Below, piece after piece: positions 16,191 through 24,052 of a stretch of DNA of 64,000 nucleotides. Each line of letters opens with the position of its first letter. Position 1 is the first letter of the stretch. The stretch comes from Streptomyces sp. NBC_00878 (GTDB lineage: Bacteria > Actinomycetota > Actinomycetes > Streptomycetales > Streptomycetaceae). The stretch is from assembly GCF_026341515.1 (NCBI RefSeq), contig NZ_JAPEOK010000001.1, positions 8,742,001 to 8,806,000 on the forward strand. The letters run 5' to 3'. The position numbers were made by a program, and so were the translations under genes. The notes beneath the pieces are model-generated. The model saw nothing but the letters and a program-made list of their open reading frames with translations, made no database searches and was not told the origin of the DNA.

Positions 16191-17294
16191 ATGACGCGTG
16201 TGACGCGCACGGTACGCGCCGCTGTCCTGCCCGCGGTCGGTTCTCCCCTGGAGATCACCGAGATCGAGCTGCCGGAGGGGCCGGGCCCCGGGCAGGTGCG
16301 GGTGCGGCTCGCCGCCGCCGGGGTATGCCACTCCGACCTCTCCCTGTCCAACGGCACCATGCGGGTGCCGGTGCCCGCGGTGCTCGGCCACGAGGGGGCG
16401 GGGACCGTCGTCTCCGTCGGGCCCGGGGTCACGCACGTCGCGCCCGGCGACGGAGTGGTCCTCAACTGGGCGCCGTCCTGCGGCAGTTGCCACGCCTGCT
16501 CGCTGGGCGAGGTATGGCTGTGCGCCAACGCGCTGGTGGGGGCGGGGGAGGTGTACGCGCGGCGCTCCTCCGACGGGACCGAGCTGTATCCCGGACTGAA
16601 CGTCGCCGCGTTCGCCGAGGAGACGGTGGTGGCGGGCGCATGCGTGCTGCCGGCGCCGGCCGGGATCCCGCTGACGGACGCGGCCCTGCTCGGCTGCGCC
16701 GTGCTCACCGGGTACGGGGCCGTCCACTACTCGGCGCAGGTTCGGCCCGGTGAGACGGTGGCGGTCTTCGGGGTGGGCGGGGTCGGTCTCGCGGCGGTCC
16801 AGGCCGCGCGGATCGCGGGCGCGTCGACGATCGTGGCGGTGGATGTGTCGCCGGAGAAGGAGGCCCTGGCGCGGGCGGCCGGGGCGACGGAGTACGTCGT
16901 CGCCTCCGACACCACGGCCCGTGAGATCCGAGGGCTCACCGGCAAGCAGGGTGTCGATGTGGCGGTGGAGTGCGTGGGCCGGGCGGTCACGATCCGCACG
17001 GCCTGGGAATCCACCCGCCGTGGCGGCCGCACGACGGTCGTCGGCATAGGCGGCAAGGACCAGCAGGTGTCCTTCAACGCCCTCGAACTCTTCCACTGGG
17101 GCCGCACCCTCTCAGGCTGCGTCTACGGCAACTCCGACCCGTCCCGAGACCTGCCGCTCCTGGCGGACCACGTCCGCGCCGGCCGCCTGAACCTGGACTC
17201 CCTGGTGACGGAACGCATCACCTTGGAGGCCATCCCATCGGCTTTCGAGAACATGCTGGCAGGGAAGGGCGGGCGGGCGTTGGTGGTGTTTTAG
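16191..17294 (+). CDS. Zinc-dependent alcohol dehydrogenase
   Basis: A 367-residue medium-chain dehydrogenase. Catalytic zinc ligands lie in AAGVCHSDLSL and LGHEGAGTVVS; the structural zinc lobe is CGSCHACSLGEVWLC; the NAD-binding motif is VFGVGGVGLAAVQAA (GxGxxG). AGGAGG overlaps the stop codon of the aldehyde dehydrogenase, so the genes are translationally linked. The closest general class is the aryl/benzyl-alcohol or formaldehyde-type class III-like dehydrogenases; the exact substrate cannot be read. Convergent with the ArsR-like gene 38 bp away. Confidence 0.92.
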   Translation: MTRVTRTVRAAVLPAVGSPLEITEIELPEGPGPGQVRVRLAAAGVCHSDLSLSNGTMRVPVPAVLGHEGAGTVVSVGPGVTHVAPGDGVVLNWAPSCGSCHACSLGEVWLCANALVGAGEVYARRSSDGTELYPGLNVAAFAEETVVAGACVLPAPAGIPLTDAALLGCAVLTGYGAVHYSAQVRPGETVAVFGVGGVGLAAVQAARIAGASTIVAVDVSPEKEALARAAGATEYVVASDTTAREIRGLTGKQGVDVAVECVGRAVTIRTAWESTRRGGRTTVVGIGGKDQQVSFNALELFHWGRTLSGCVYGNSDPSRDLPLLADHVRAGRLNLDSLVTERITLEAIPSAFENMLAGKGGRALVVF

Positions 17295-17331
17295 GGGCGG
17301 CGGGAGCGAAAAAACCAGGGCCAGCCCAGGG

Positions 17332-18120
17332 TCAGCGCAGCGCCTCCGACTGGATTCCCAGTAGTTCCGACAGCGCCCGTTCGCCCTTGGGAGTGACCTT
17401 TACGGCTCGCTCCGAGCCGATGCGTACGCACCAGCCCGTGTCCAGGGCGTGTCGGCACAGTGCGGCTCCCGCGATGCCGGCGAGGTGGGGGCGCCGTTCC
17501 GTCCAGTCCAGGCAGGCCCGGGCGAGGGGGCGGCGCCCGGTGGGTACGAGGGGGACGCCGAGGTCGTCGAACCAGCTCACCCCGGCTTCCGTCAGCGTGA
17601 ATCCGGCGTCCTGGCGCAGCAGCCCGAGCCCCGTCAGCGCGTCCGTGACGGCGATGCCGAGCCGGCCGGCGAGATGGTCGTAGCAGGTGCGGCCGCGGGC
17701 CATCGCGCTGCCCGCACTCGACTCGCGCAGGGTGCGCGGTCCTACCGCCGTCGTCGGCGCGACCTGGGCCGTGAGGTCCTCGACGAGGTGGGCGACCCGG
17801 GCGTCGGCCAGTCGTACGTACCGGTGCCGCCCCTGCCGTTCCTCGGCGAGCAGCCCGCCCGCGACGAGCTTGCCCAGATGCTCGCTGGCCGTCGACGCGG
17901 CGACCCCCGCGTGCCGGGCCAACTCCCCGGCGGTCCACGCCCGCCCGTCGAGCAGCGCCAGCAGAAAACCGGCCCGCGTCTCGTCGGCCACCAGGGCGGC
18001 GAGCGCCGCGAGCCCGCCGGCCTCGGTGCGCGCACCGCTTGTAGCGCCTGTAGCGCCTGTAGCGCCTGTAGCGCCTGTAGCGCTTGTACGGCTCGTGCGG
18101 CTCGTACGTGAGGAGGTCAT
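17332..18120 (-). CDS. ArsR-type winged-helix regulator
   Basis: About 262 residues. The DNA-binding part is LAALVADETRAGFLLALLDG, then WTAGELARHAGVAASTASEH and LGKLVAGGLLAEERQGRHRYV, typical of ArsR regulators, followed by a longer C-terminal domain with a second helix-turn-helix-like stretch (LTEAGVSWFDDLGV, VTPKGERALSELLG). No Cys metal site is apparent. The N-terminal residues 2-30 are low complexity (TSRTSRTSATGATGATGATG) encoded by 9-bp tandem repeats, so the true start may be inside or after them. Targets unknown. Confidence 0.8.
   Translation of the reverse strand: MTSSRTSRTSRTSATGATGATGATGATSGARTEAGGLAALAALVADETRAGFLLALLDGRAWTAGELARHAGVAASTASEHLGKLVAGGLLAEERQGRHRYVRLADARVAHLVEDLTAQVAPTTAVGPRTLRESSAGSAMARGRTCYDHLAGRLGIAVTDALTGLGLLRQDAGFTLTEAGVSWFDDLGVPLVPTGRRPLARACLDWTERRPHLAGIAGAALCRHALDTGWCVRIGSERAVKVTPKGERALSELLGIQSEALR
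18036..18089 (-). repeat. 9-bp tandem repeat in the ArsR gene
   Basis: Six 9-bp units (CGCTTGTAG, four copies of CGCCTGTAG, then CGCTTGTAC), with more degenerate units to about 18107. They encode a Gly-Ala-Thr repeat. Unit number changes keep the frame. Confidence 0.85.
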
Positions 18121-18246
18121 GCATCCAGCATGTGTGACGCATGCTTCGGCGCCGACCGAACTATGGGAGCGCCCCCTCACCATGGGCGCGGGGCGCGTGC
18201 GTCCGGCTACGTACGGCCCGCAGGCACACAACGGCAAGCGGAACGC

Positions 18247-18885
18247 CTACTCCCCGCGCTGCCCCTCATATTGCAGCGCCAACCCGTCCAGCAAAGCCCT
18301 GAGCCCCGTCTCGAAGGCCCGTTCGTCGATCTTCTCCTGCTGGTCGGCCAGGAGATGGGCCTGCCCGAGGTGGGGATAGTCGGCGGGATCGTACGCGGTC
18401 TCGTCGTCCACGAAGCCCCCGGCGAACGAGCCCAGCGCGGAGCCCATCACGAAGTACCGCATCAGCGCGCCGATGGACGTGGCCTGCGCCGCGGGCCAGC
18501 CCGCCTCGACCATCGCGCCGAAGACGGCGTCGGCGAGCCGCAGTCCGGCCGGGCGGCGGCCGGGGCCGCGGGCGAGGACCGGGACGATGTTCGGGTGGTC
18601 GCGCAGGGCCGCACGGTAGGAGGCGGCCCAGTCGTGCAGCGCGGTGCGCCAGTCGCGCCCGTCCTCGAACATCGACAGGTCGACCTGCGCGCTCACGGAG
18701 TCCGCGACCGCCTCCAGGATCTGGTCCTTCGTCCGGAAGTGGTTGTAGAGGGACGGACCGCTCACACCCAGCTCGGCGGCGAGACGGCGCGTCGAGACCG
18801 CGGCCAGGCCCTCGGCGTCCACCAGCGTCCGAGCCGTCTCGACGATCCGGTCGGTGCTGAGGAGGGGCTTGCGCGGTCTGGCCAT
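18247..18885 (-). CDS. TetR-family regulator
   Basis: A 212-residue regulator. Helix-turn-helix: RIVETARTLVDAEGLAAVST then LAAELGVSGPSLYNHFRTKD; the C-terminal domain resembles the TetR class-C effector domain (LHDWAASYRAALRDHPNIVP). It is divergent from the acyl-CoA dehydrogenase, and a perfect 19-bp dyad lies in the 122-bp gap; a close copy lies upstream of the ALDH/ADH operon. The likely role is repression of all three enzyme genes and itself. No ribosome site is visible before ATG 18885 (an ATG/GTG-rich start at 18894 is an alternative), so the transcript may be nearly leaderless. Confidence 0.87.
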   Translation of the reverse strand: MARPRKPLLSTDRIVETARTLVDAEGLAAVSTRRLAAELGVSGPSLYNHFRTKDQILEAVADSVSAQVDLSMFEDGRDWRTALHDWAASYRAALRDHPNIVPVLARGPGRRPAGLRLADAVFGAMVEAGWPAAQATSIGALMRYFVMGSALGSFAGGFVDDETAYDPADYPHLGQAHLLADQQEKIDERAFETGLRALLDGLALQYEGQRGE

Positions 18886-18912
18886 GGCGCACATAGTAGG
18901 GCTGCCGCGCAG

Positions 18913-18931
18913 AAACTAGCAGTGCTAGTTT
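18913..18931 (-). promoter_or_regulatory. TetR operator between regulator and acyl-CoA dehydrogenase
   Basis: AAACTAGCA-G-TGCTAGTTT is a perfect 19-bp palindrome, 28 bp from the TetR start and 77 bp from the acyl-CoA dehydrogenase start. It shares 16 of 19 bases with the site at 14711-14729. Confidence 0.7.
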
Positions 18932-19007
18932 CAGGGCCTGTCATTCGCGTCGCGTCACCGTTTGCCTGCCACGACCTTCGCGCGGCCTTCGACCGGGAGG
19001 ACTCTTC

Positions 19008-20159
19008 ATGAACCTGGAGCTCAGCGAGGAGCAGACCGCCGTCCGACGGCTCGCCAGGGACTTCGTCGACCGCGAGATCACCCCGCACGTCGTCGCCTGG
19101 GACCGCGCCGAAGAGGTCGACCGCTCGATCGTCAAGAAGCTCGGCGAGGTCGGCTTCCTGGGCCTCACCGTCGACGAGGAGTACGGCGGCTCCGGCGGCG
19201 ACCACCTCGCGTACTGCCTGGTGACGGAGGAGCTGGGCCGGGGCGACTCCTCGGTCCGCGGCATCGTCTCGGTCTCCCTCGGCCTCGTCGCCAAGACCAT
19301 CGCGTCCTGGGGGAGCGAGGAGCAGAAGCGGCAGTGGCTGCCGGGGCTCACCTCGGGTTCGTACGTCGGCTGCTTCGGCCTCACCGAACCGGGCACCGGC
19401 TCCGACGCGGGCAACCTGTCGACCAGGGCGGTACGCGACGATGACGACTACGTGATCAGCGGCAGCAAGATGTTCATCACCAACGGCACCTGGGCGGACG
19501 TCGTCCTCCTCTTCGCCCGCTCGACCGACGCCCCCGGCCACAAGGGCGTCTCCGCCTTCCTCGTACCCACCGACACCCCAGGCCTGACCCGCCGCACCGT
19601 CCACGGCAAGCTCGGACTGCGCGGCCAGGCCACCGCCGAGCTGGTCCTGGAGGACGTCCGCGTGCCTGCCTCGACGATGCTCGGCCCCGAGGGCAAGGGC
19701 TTCGCCGTCGCCATGTCCGCGCTGGCCAAGGGCCGGATGTCCGTCGCGGCCGGCTGCGTCGGCATCGCCCAGGCCGCGCTGGACGCCGCCGTGACGTACG
19801 CGACCGAGCGCGAGCAGTTCGGGAGGACCATCGCCCACCACCAGCTCGTCCAGGAGCTGCTCACCGACATCGCCGTGGACGTGGACGCGGCCCGGCTGCT
19901 CACCTGGCGGGTCGCCGATCTCGTCGACCGCGGCCGGCCGTTCGCCACCGAGTCCTCCAAAGCCAAACTCTTCGCCTCGGAGGCCGCCGTGCGCGCCGCG
20001 AACAACGCCCTCCAAGTCTTCGGCGGCTACGGCTACATCGACGAGTACCCGGTCGGCAAGCTGCTGCGCGACGCCCGCGTGATGACTCTCTACGAGGGCA
20101 CCAGCCAGATACAGAAGTTGGTCATCGGGCGTGCGCTGACTGGCGTTTCGGCCTTCTGA
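19008..20159 (+). CDS. Acyl-CoA dehydrogenase
   Basis: A 383-residue FAD enzyme that introduces the alpha-beta double bond in acyl-CoAs. Family motifs: CFGLTEPGTGSDAGNLST (flavin/substrate site), KMFITNGTWAD, ATEREQFGRTIAHHQLVQ and the C-terminal QVFGGYGYIDEYPVGKLLRD with the Glu base region MTLYEGTSQIQKLVI. ATG 19008 has GGGAGGA upstream. It is divergent from the TetR regulator and shares its operator region. Together with the ALDH/ADH pair it may handle a short or branched acyl substrate. Confidence 0.93.
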   Translation: MNLELSEEQTAVRRLARDFVDREITPHVVAWDRAEEVDRSIVKKLGEVGFLGLTVDEEYGGSGGDHLAYCLVTEELGRGDSSVRGIVSVSLGLVAKTIASWGSEEQKRQWLPGLTSGSYVGCFGLTEPGTGSDAGNLSTRAVRDDDDYVISGSKMFITNGTWADVVLLFARSTDAPGHKGVSAFLVPTDTPGLTRRTVHGKLGLRGQATAELVLEDVRVPASTMLGPEGKGFAVAMSALAKGRMSVAAGCVGIAQAALDAAVTYATEREQFGRTIAHHQLVQELLTDIAVDVDAARLLTWRVADLVDRGRPFATESSKAKLFASEAAVRAANNALQVFGGYGYIDEYPVGKLLRDARVMTLYEGTSQIQKLVIGRALTGVSAF

Positions 20160-20219
20160 GTACGCGAGTGAGTACGCGCGCGGATGTGGTTCCGGCCACG
20201 TCGGCCGATCCTGGTGCGC

Positions 20220-20507
20220 ATGAGTGAGACACCGGTCAAGCAGCAGAACACCGCGGCCTTCTACGGCCAGGCGGTCCTATCGTTCGGCGTCGCCATCGCC
20301 GCCACCGCCATCGGCATCTTCAACCTGGAGGCCGACATCTGGGTGCGCGCCTTCCTGGGAATCGCCGTCCTCTACCTCGTCACCTCCGCCTTCACCCTCG
20401 CCAAGGTGATCCGCGACCGTCAGGAGGCCGGGCAGATCGTCAGCAGGGTCGACCAGGCCCGTCTGGAGAAGCTCCTCGCCGAACACGACCCCTTCGAGAA
20501 GCTGTGA
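20220..20507 (+). CDS. YiaA/YiaB-type two-helix membrane protein
   Basis: A 95-residue protein with two hydrophobic helices (AVLSFGVAIAATAIGIF and WVRAFLGIAVLYLVTSAFTL) followed by a charged cytoplasmic tail (KVIRDRQEAGQIVSRVDQAR). This layout matches the YiaAB family, small membrane proteins of unknown function. The start ATG 20220 follows GGTG but no strong ribosome site. The gene follows the acyl-CoA dehydrogenase by 60 bp on the same strand, and ends just before the next regulator's control region. Confidence 0.75.
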   Translation: MSETPVKQQNTAAFYGQAVLSFGVAIAATAIGIFNLEADIWVRAFLGIAVLYLVTSAFTLAKVIRDRQEAGQIVSRVDQARLEKLLAEHDPFEKL

Positions 20508-20546
20508 AGCTCCGAGCGGGCCCCCCTCCCACCTCTGATCGGGCAC

Positions 20547-20564
20547 GCTAAGCGGTCGCTCAGC
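20547..20564 (+). promoter_or_regulatory. Operator candidate upstream of TetR 20612
   Basis: GCTAAGCG-GT-CGCTCAGC, an 18-bp dyad with one mismatch, 48 bp before the TetR start. The same layout occurs before the MaoC gene (21833-21850). Confidence 0.6.
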
Positions 20565-20611
20565 ATCAGAGGTATGGTGTTCGTTCTGCCAGTGGAAGGG
20601 GCGAACGAGCG

Positions 20612-21238
20612 ATGAGTACGGCGGAGGAGACGGCCGGCGCGGAGATGTCGCCGTGGGCCGAGGTCACCCCGGACGCGGCCCGGCGGCTGCTTGTCGCCGC
20701 CGTGGAGGCCTTCGCCGAGCGCGGGTACCACGCGACGACGACCCGTGACATCGCGGGCCGCGCGGGGATGAGCCCGGCCGCGCTGTACATCCACTACAAG
20801 ACCAAGGAAGAGCTCCTCCACCGGATCAGCAGGATCGGTCACGAGAGGGCTCTGGACATCCTCCGGACGGCGGCCGGGCGCGAGGGCGGCGCCGGCGAGC
20901 GGCTCGCGGACGCCGTGAGTTCTTTCGTCCGGTGGCACGCCGGGGGGCGCACCACCGCACGGGTCGTGCAGTACGAACTGGACTCGCTCGGCCCGGACGC
21001 CCGCGCCGAGATCATCGCGCTGCGCCGCCAGGTCGACGCCGAGGTGCGCGGCATCATCGAGGACGGCGTGGCGGCGGGCGACTTCGACGTCCCGGACGTC
21101 CCGGGCACCACCCTCGCGGTCCTCTCCCTGTGCATCGACGTGGCCCGCTGGTTCAACGTGAACGGCCCGAGGACGCCGGACGAGGTGGGCGCGTTGTACG
21201 CGGACCTGGTCCTGAGGATGGTCGGGGCCAGGGAGTAG
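20612..21238 (+). CDS. TetR-family regulator, lipid-metabolism type
   Basis: A 208-residue regulator. Helix-turn-helix: LLVAAVEAFAERGYHATTTR then DIAGRAGMSPAALYIHYKTK. The C-terminal domain (LADAVSSFVRWHAGGRTTAR, YELDSLGPDARAEIIALRRQ) resembles regulators of acyl-CoA metabolism such as KstR2-like proteins. It is convergent with the MaoC hydratase gene. Matching dyads upstream of both genes suggest it represses itself and the hydratase; an acyl-CoA ligand is a reasonable inference. Confidence 0.88.
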   Translation: MSTAEETAGAEMSPWAEVTPDAARRLLVAAVEAFAERGYHATTTRDIAGRAGMSPAALYIHYKTKEELLHRISRIGHERALDILRTAAGREGGAGERLADAVSSFVRWHAGGRTTARVVQYELDSLGPDARAEIIALRRQVDAEVRGIIEDGVAAGDFDVPDVPGTTLAVLSLCIDVARWFNVNGPRTPDEVGALYADLVLRMVGARE

Positions 21239-21239
21239 C

Positions 21240-21345
21240 CCGCTGGTCACGTGTGCCGGCCTCTGCGCCCCTTGGAGGCGCGGGGAACTGCGCGACCAGC
21301 GCGACCAGCCACAACGGCCCCGCAGCCCATACGCAACCAGAGAGT
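21240..21345. repeat. Common Streptomyces 3'-end repeat
   Basis: Contains CTTGGAGGCGCGGGGAACTG followed by CGCGACCAGC, the intergenic element seen also at 39612-39745 and partly near 1742. It lies between convergent genes, where it could act as a bidirectional terminator (CCCCTTGGAGGCGCGGGG hairpin). Confidence 0.6.
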
Positions 21346-21807
21346 CTAGAAGTAGTACCGGGAAACAGACTCGGCCGCGCAAACCGGCTTGTCGCCTCCC
21401 TCGCGCTCCACGGTGAACCCGACAGACACCTGCACGCCATCAGGCACCTCATCCACCCCGGTGATCTTCGCCGTGGCGCGCAGCCGCGAACCGACCGGTA
21501 CCGGAGCGGGGAAGCGGACCTTGTTCGTCCCGTAGTTGACGCCCATCTTGGCACCCTCGACCTTGATCAGCTGAGGCCCGAACAGCGGCAGCAGCGACAG
21601 CGTCAGATACCCGTGGGCAATGGTCGTCCCGAAGGGACCCGCCGCGGCCTTCTCGGGGTCCACGTGGATCCACTGGTGGTCCCCGGTCGCGTCGGCGAAC
21701 AGATCGACCCGCTTCTGGTCGATCTCCAGCCAGTCGCTGTATCCCAACTGCTCACCCACCGCCGCCTTCAGTTCGTCGGCGGACGTGAAGATCCTCGGCT
21801 CTGCCAT
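21346..21807 (-). CDS. MaoC-family (R)-enoyl-CoA hydratase
   Basis: A 153-residue single hot-dog-fold hydratase. The catalytic hydratase-2 motif is FADATGDHQWIHVDPEKA (Asp and His), followed by IAHGYLTLSLLPLFGPQLI. It adds water to trans-2-enoyl-CoA. ATG 21807 is chosen because GGGAGG lies 8 bp upstream and the protein then begins at the normal family position. A perfect CTAAGCA/TGCTTAG dyad is 26 bp upstream of the start. Likely regulated by the convergent TetR. Confidence 0.92.
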   Translation of the reverse strand: MAEPRIFTSADELKAAVGEQLGYSDWLEIDQKRVDLFADATGDHQWIHVDPEKAAAGPFGTTIAHGYLTLSLLPLFGPQLIKVEGAKMGVNYGTNKVRFPAPVPVGSRLRATAKITGVDEVPDGVQVSVGFTVEREGGDKPVCAAESVSRYYF

Positions 21808-21832
21808 GTCGCTGGCCTCCCGCGTAGCAATG

Positions 21833-21850
21833 TCTAAGCAACTGCTTAGC
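21833..21850 (-). promoter_or_regulatory. Operator candidate upstream of MaoC gene
   Basis: CTAAGCA-AC-TGCTTAG is a perfect dyad in TCTAAGCAACTGCTTAGC, matching the site at 20547-20564 in layout and in the CTAAGC/GCT-AGC core. Confidence 0.62.
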
Positions 21851-21969
21851 ATGGTAGGGAGAGGGTTCCCTGTCAACGGACCGGAAGCGTGACGCGTGAC
21901 GAGGTAGGCGGGCGGAAGACGGGCGGAAGGCGTGCGGGCCGGGTCGACGGGATGGGTAGGCTTCGAGGG

Positions 21970-22479
21970 GTGCCCCAGATTCCCGAGAAGATCCACGAAC
22001 TCACGGTCGGCCAGCTGGCGGCCCGTAGTGGCGCCGCCGTCTCGGCCCTGCACTTCTACGAGTCCAAGGGCCTGATCAGCAGCCGCCGCACCACGGGCAA
22101 CCAGCGCCGCTACCACCGCGACGCGCTGCGTCGGGTCGCGTTCGTACGGGCCGCGCAACGCGTCGGCATCCCGCTGGCCACGATCCGCGAGGCGCTCGCC
22201 GAGCTTCCCGAGGAGCGCACCCCGACGCGCGAGGACTGGGCCCGCCTCTCGGAGGCGTGGCGTTCCGAACTCGACGAGCGCATCAAACAGTTGGGCCGCC
22301 TGCGCGACCACCTCACGGACTGCATCGGCTGCGGCTGTCTCTCGCTGGAGAACTGCGTGCTGTCCAACCCCGACGACGTCATCGGCGAGCGGCAGAGCGG
22401 CTCCCGCCTGATGGTGGAACGCCAGGGCGCGATGAAGCAACCCGAGCAGCCGACGCAGGAGCCCAGAGGCTGCGGCTGA
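21970..22479 (+). CDS. soxR: Redox-sensitive regulator SoxR (MerR family)
   Basis: A 169-residue MerR-type regulator. The winged helix begins [20 protein letters not shown] (residues 10-30); a coiled dimer helix follows; the [2Fe-2S] motif is [12 protein letters not shown] (CX2CXCX5C, about residues 117-128). In streptomycetes SoxR responds to redox-active secondary metabolites and activates oxidoreductase and efflux genes. GTG 21970 ([11 protein letters not shown]) matches the usual start; ATG 21952 is also in frame. It is divergent from MaoC with 162 bp between the starts. No oxidoreductase target is adjacent. Confidence 0.95.
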   Translation: MPQIPEKIHELTVGQLAARSGAAVSALHFYESKGLISSRRTTGNQRRYHRDALRRVAFVRAAQRVGIPLATIREALAELPEERTPTREDWARLSEAWRSELDERIKQLGRLRDHLTDCIGCGCLSLENCVLSNPDDVIGERQSGSRLMVERQGAMKQPEQPTQEPRGCG

Positions 22480-22532
22480 AGCAGCCCTGGGCTTCCGGGC
22501 TTCTGGGCTTCTACGCCCCCGGGCCCCTGAGG

Positions 22533-22671
22533 GATTTCGTTGGCGAATCCGCCGGGAGAAGTACGGGCGAAGTAATTGTCGCGGGAGTCCCAGCGACACG
22601 CCCGGTTTACGGCGTGTCGCTGGGACTCACAACCCACTTGCTGGAGGTCTGACGGGATTCGCCACCAGCGT
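22533..22671. mobile_element. Palindromic MITE-like element after soxR
   Basis: An exact 17-bp stem (AGTCCCAGCGACACGCC at 22586-22602 with its complement at 22611-22627, 8-base loop) lies between outer arms TGGCGAATCC (22541-22550) and GGATTCGCCA (22655-22664). The 9-mer CCCCTGAGG occurs at 22524-22532 and again at 22672-22680, like a target duplication. It may be a non-autonomous element now serving as a terminator between soxR and the convergent ligase remnant. Confidence 0.5.
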
Positions 22672-22729
22672 CCCCTGAGGCCCGCGGGCCTCTGAGGCCG
22701 CGCGGGGATCAGAGACCCCGGTCCCCGCC

Positions 22730-23783
22730 TCACTCGTACTCCGTGCCGCCCTTCCGTGTCAGGTAGGCCGGGCTGATCGCCTTCGCGACGGCGCGGCCGC
22801 CCGTCACGGGGCTGTAGCGCTCGGTGGCGGGCCTGATTACGACCCCCTCGCGCAGATGCAGGTCCCGCCCGGAGACCGTCTCGCGCCCGGAGGCGAGCTC
22901 CAGGACGTGGCCGATGTCGTACGGGCCCTCGTAGAGCCGTGGCACGAGCGGCAGTTCACCGGTCAGCAGCTCCGCCGCGTCCAGCCAGCGGACCTCGCCG
23001 TCGATCTCCGCGGACACGTCGAACACCGCGTACCGAGCGTCTCGCGGCGGCCGTCGGCGCCGTACGTGAGGTCCTGTACGCCCGCTCCGTACACCTCGCC
23101 GAAGATGCCGACCCGGCGTGCCCCGAGCTGCTCGGCGAGTCCGGCGGCGGCCCGCGCGACACCGTGGCCGTGGATCGCCCGCCAGTACAGATTGCGCGGG
23201 TCCTCCGTCAGGGCCAGGTACTTGGCGCCGAAGCCCTTCGAGGAGACCTGTACGCGGCCGTCCTCGGCGAAGTACGTGAGCAGGCAGGCCGAGCCGTGCA
23301 GTTTCTCGGTCAGGACCACATCCTCGCCCGGGGCGAAGATGTCCGGGTAGCGCTGGATGTTCTCGATGTCGACCCAGGGCAGCAGATCGGGAGCAGACTC
23401 GACCTCGCCGTCCATCGTGGGTGGTATCGGCGGCACCCATTTGGTGACGCCGAGCCGCCTGCTCAGTCCTGGATTACGGACTGCTCCGGGATCTGGAGTT
23501 CTCTCTCCTCCTAGGCGAGGGAGACTCTCCCCTGGATCGCTCCGGGGAGTTTGACAGGTCATGCCTGTCTAGCGACGACCCTCCCGGCCGCCGAAGCAAG
23601 TACGGGACCCGCTCGGGTAGTTGGAGGCTTGGTTGTCGCCCCCGACACGCGGAGAGCTTACCAGCTTGTTGCTGGAGCGAAGCGCAAATGGCGACCGCGG
23701 CCCACCTGGGCCAGTTCGAGCGCGTCGGCGTTCGGATGCTCGTGGACGGTCAGCACTTCGGCGGTGACGCGCAGCGTCGACAT
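22730..23783 (-). pseudogene. Disrupted RNA ligase (DRB0094 type)
   Basis: Three pieces of one gene. The N-terminus MSTLRVTAEVLTVHEHPNAD is at 23783 and is recognisable to about 23697. The ligase core resumes at about 23478 (LGVTKWVPPIPPT, then LTEKLHGSACLLTYF with the nucleotidyl Lys, VSSKGFGAKYLAL, GVFGEVYG-like IFGEVYGAGVQDL). A one-base deletion near 23030 shifts the frame, and the C-terminus (YAVFDVSAEIDGEVRWL to KAISPAYLTRKGGTEYE) follows in the next frame. About 220 bp of unrelated sequence, rich in small hairpins, has replaced roughly 80 codons between the first two pieces. The enzyme is certainly inactive. Confidence 0.85.
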
Positions 23784-23902
23784 GGCGGGACTCCCCGGGT
23801 TCCTCAGGTCGGTTTCATCACCTCCAACTGTCCGTACGGGAAAGGGGTGGAGCGAGGGATTTTGGGGCTGCTATGCGCTCCGCCGGAAGCCGGGTGGTCA
23901 CC

Positions 23903-24014
23903 TGCGGGCCCGGTGGGGGCTGGTCGCGCCCACGATGGGGGTTCCCCCGCTCGAGCGAAGCCGAGAGTGGGGGAGGAGCCGCATATGTCACGGCCCCGCG
24001 CCCCTCAGGGGGCG
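23903..24014. repeat. Dispersed intergenic repeat
   Basis: Contains GCTCGAGCGAAGCCGAGAG inside a 27-28-bp stretch identical to one at 47287-47316, plus CTGGTCGCGCCC and GGAGCCGCATATGTCACGGC. It belongs to a family of elements common between genes in Streptomyces. The rest of 23784-24052 shows no gene. Confidence 0.65.
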
Positions 24015-24052
24015 TGCGGTGCCGCAGCGGACTTCGCCAAAGCCTCTCCCCG

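Noticed and set aside
18001..18110. Possible CRISPR array from the regular 9-bp repeats
   Set aside because: Units are contiguous, without spacers, and lie inside a coding sequence.
21346..22599. MaoC frame extended upstream to 22599
   Set aside because: The extension is antisense to soxR; a ribosome site and operator lie just before 21807, which is the normal family start.
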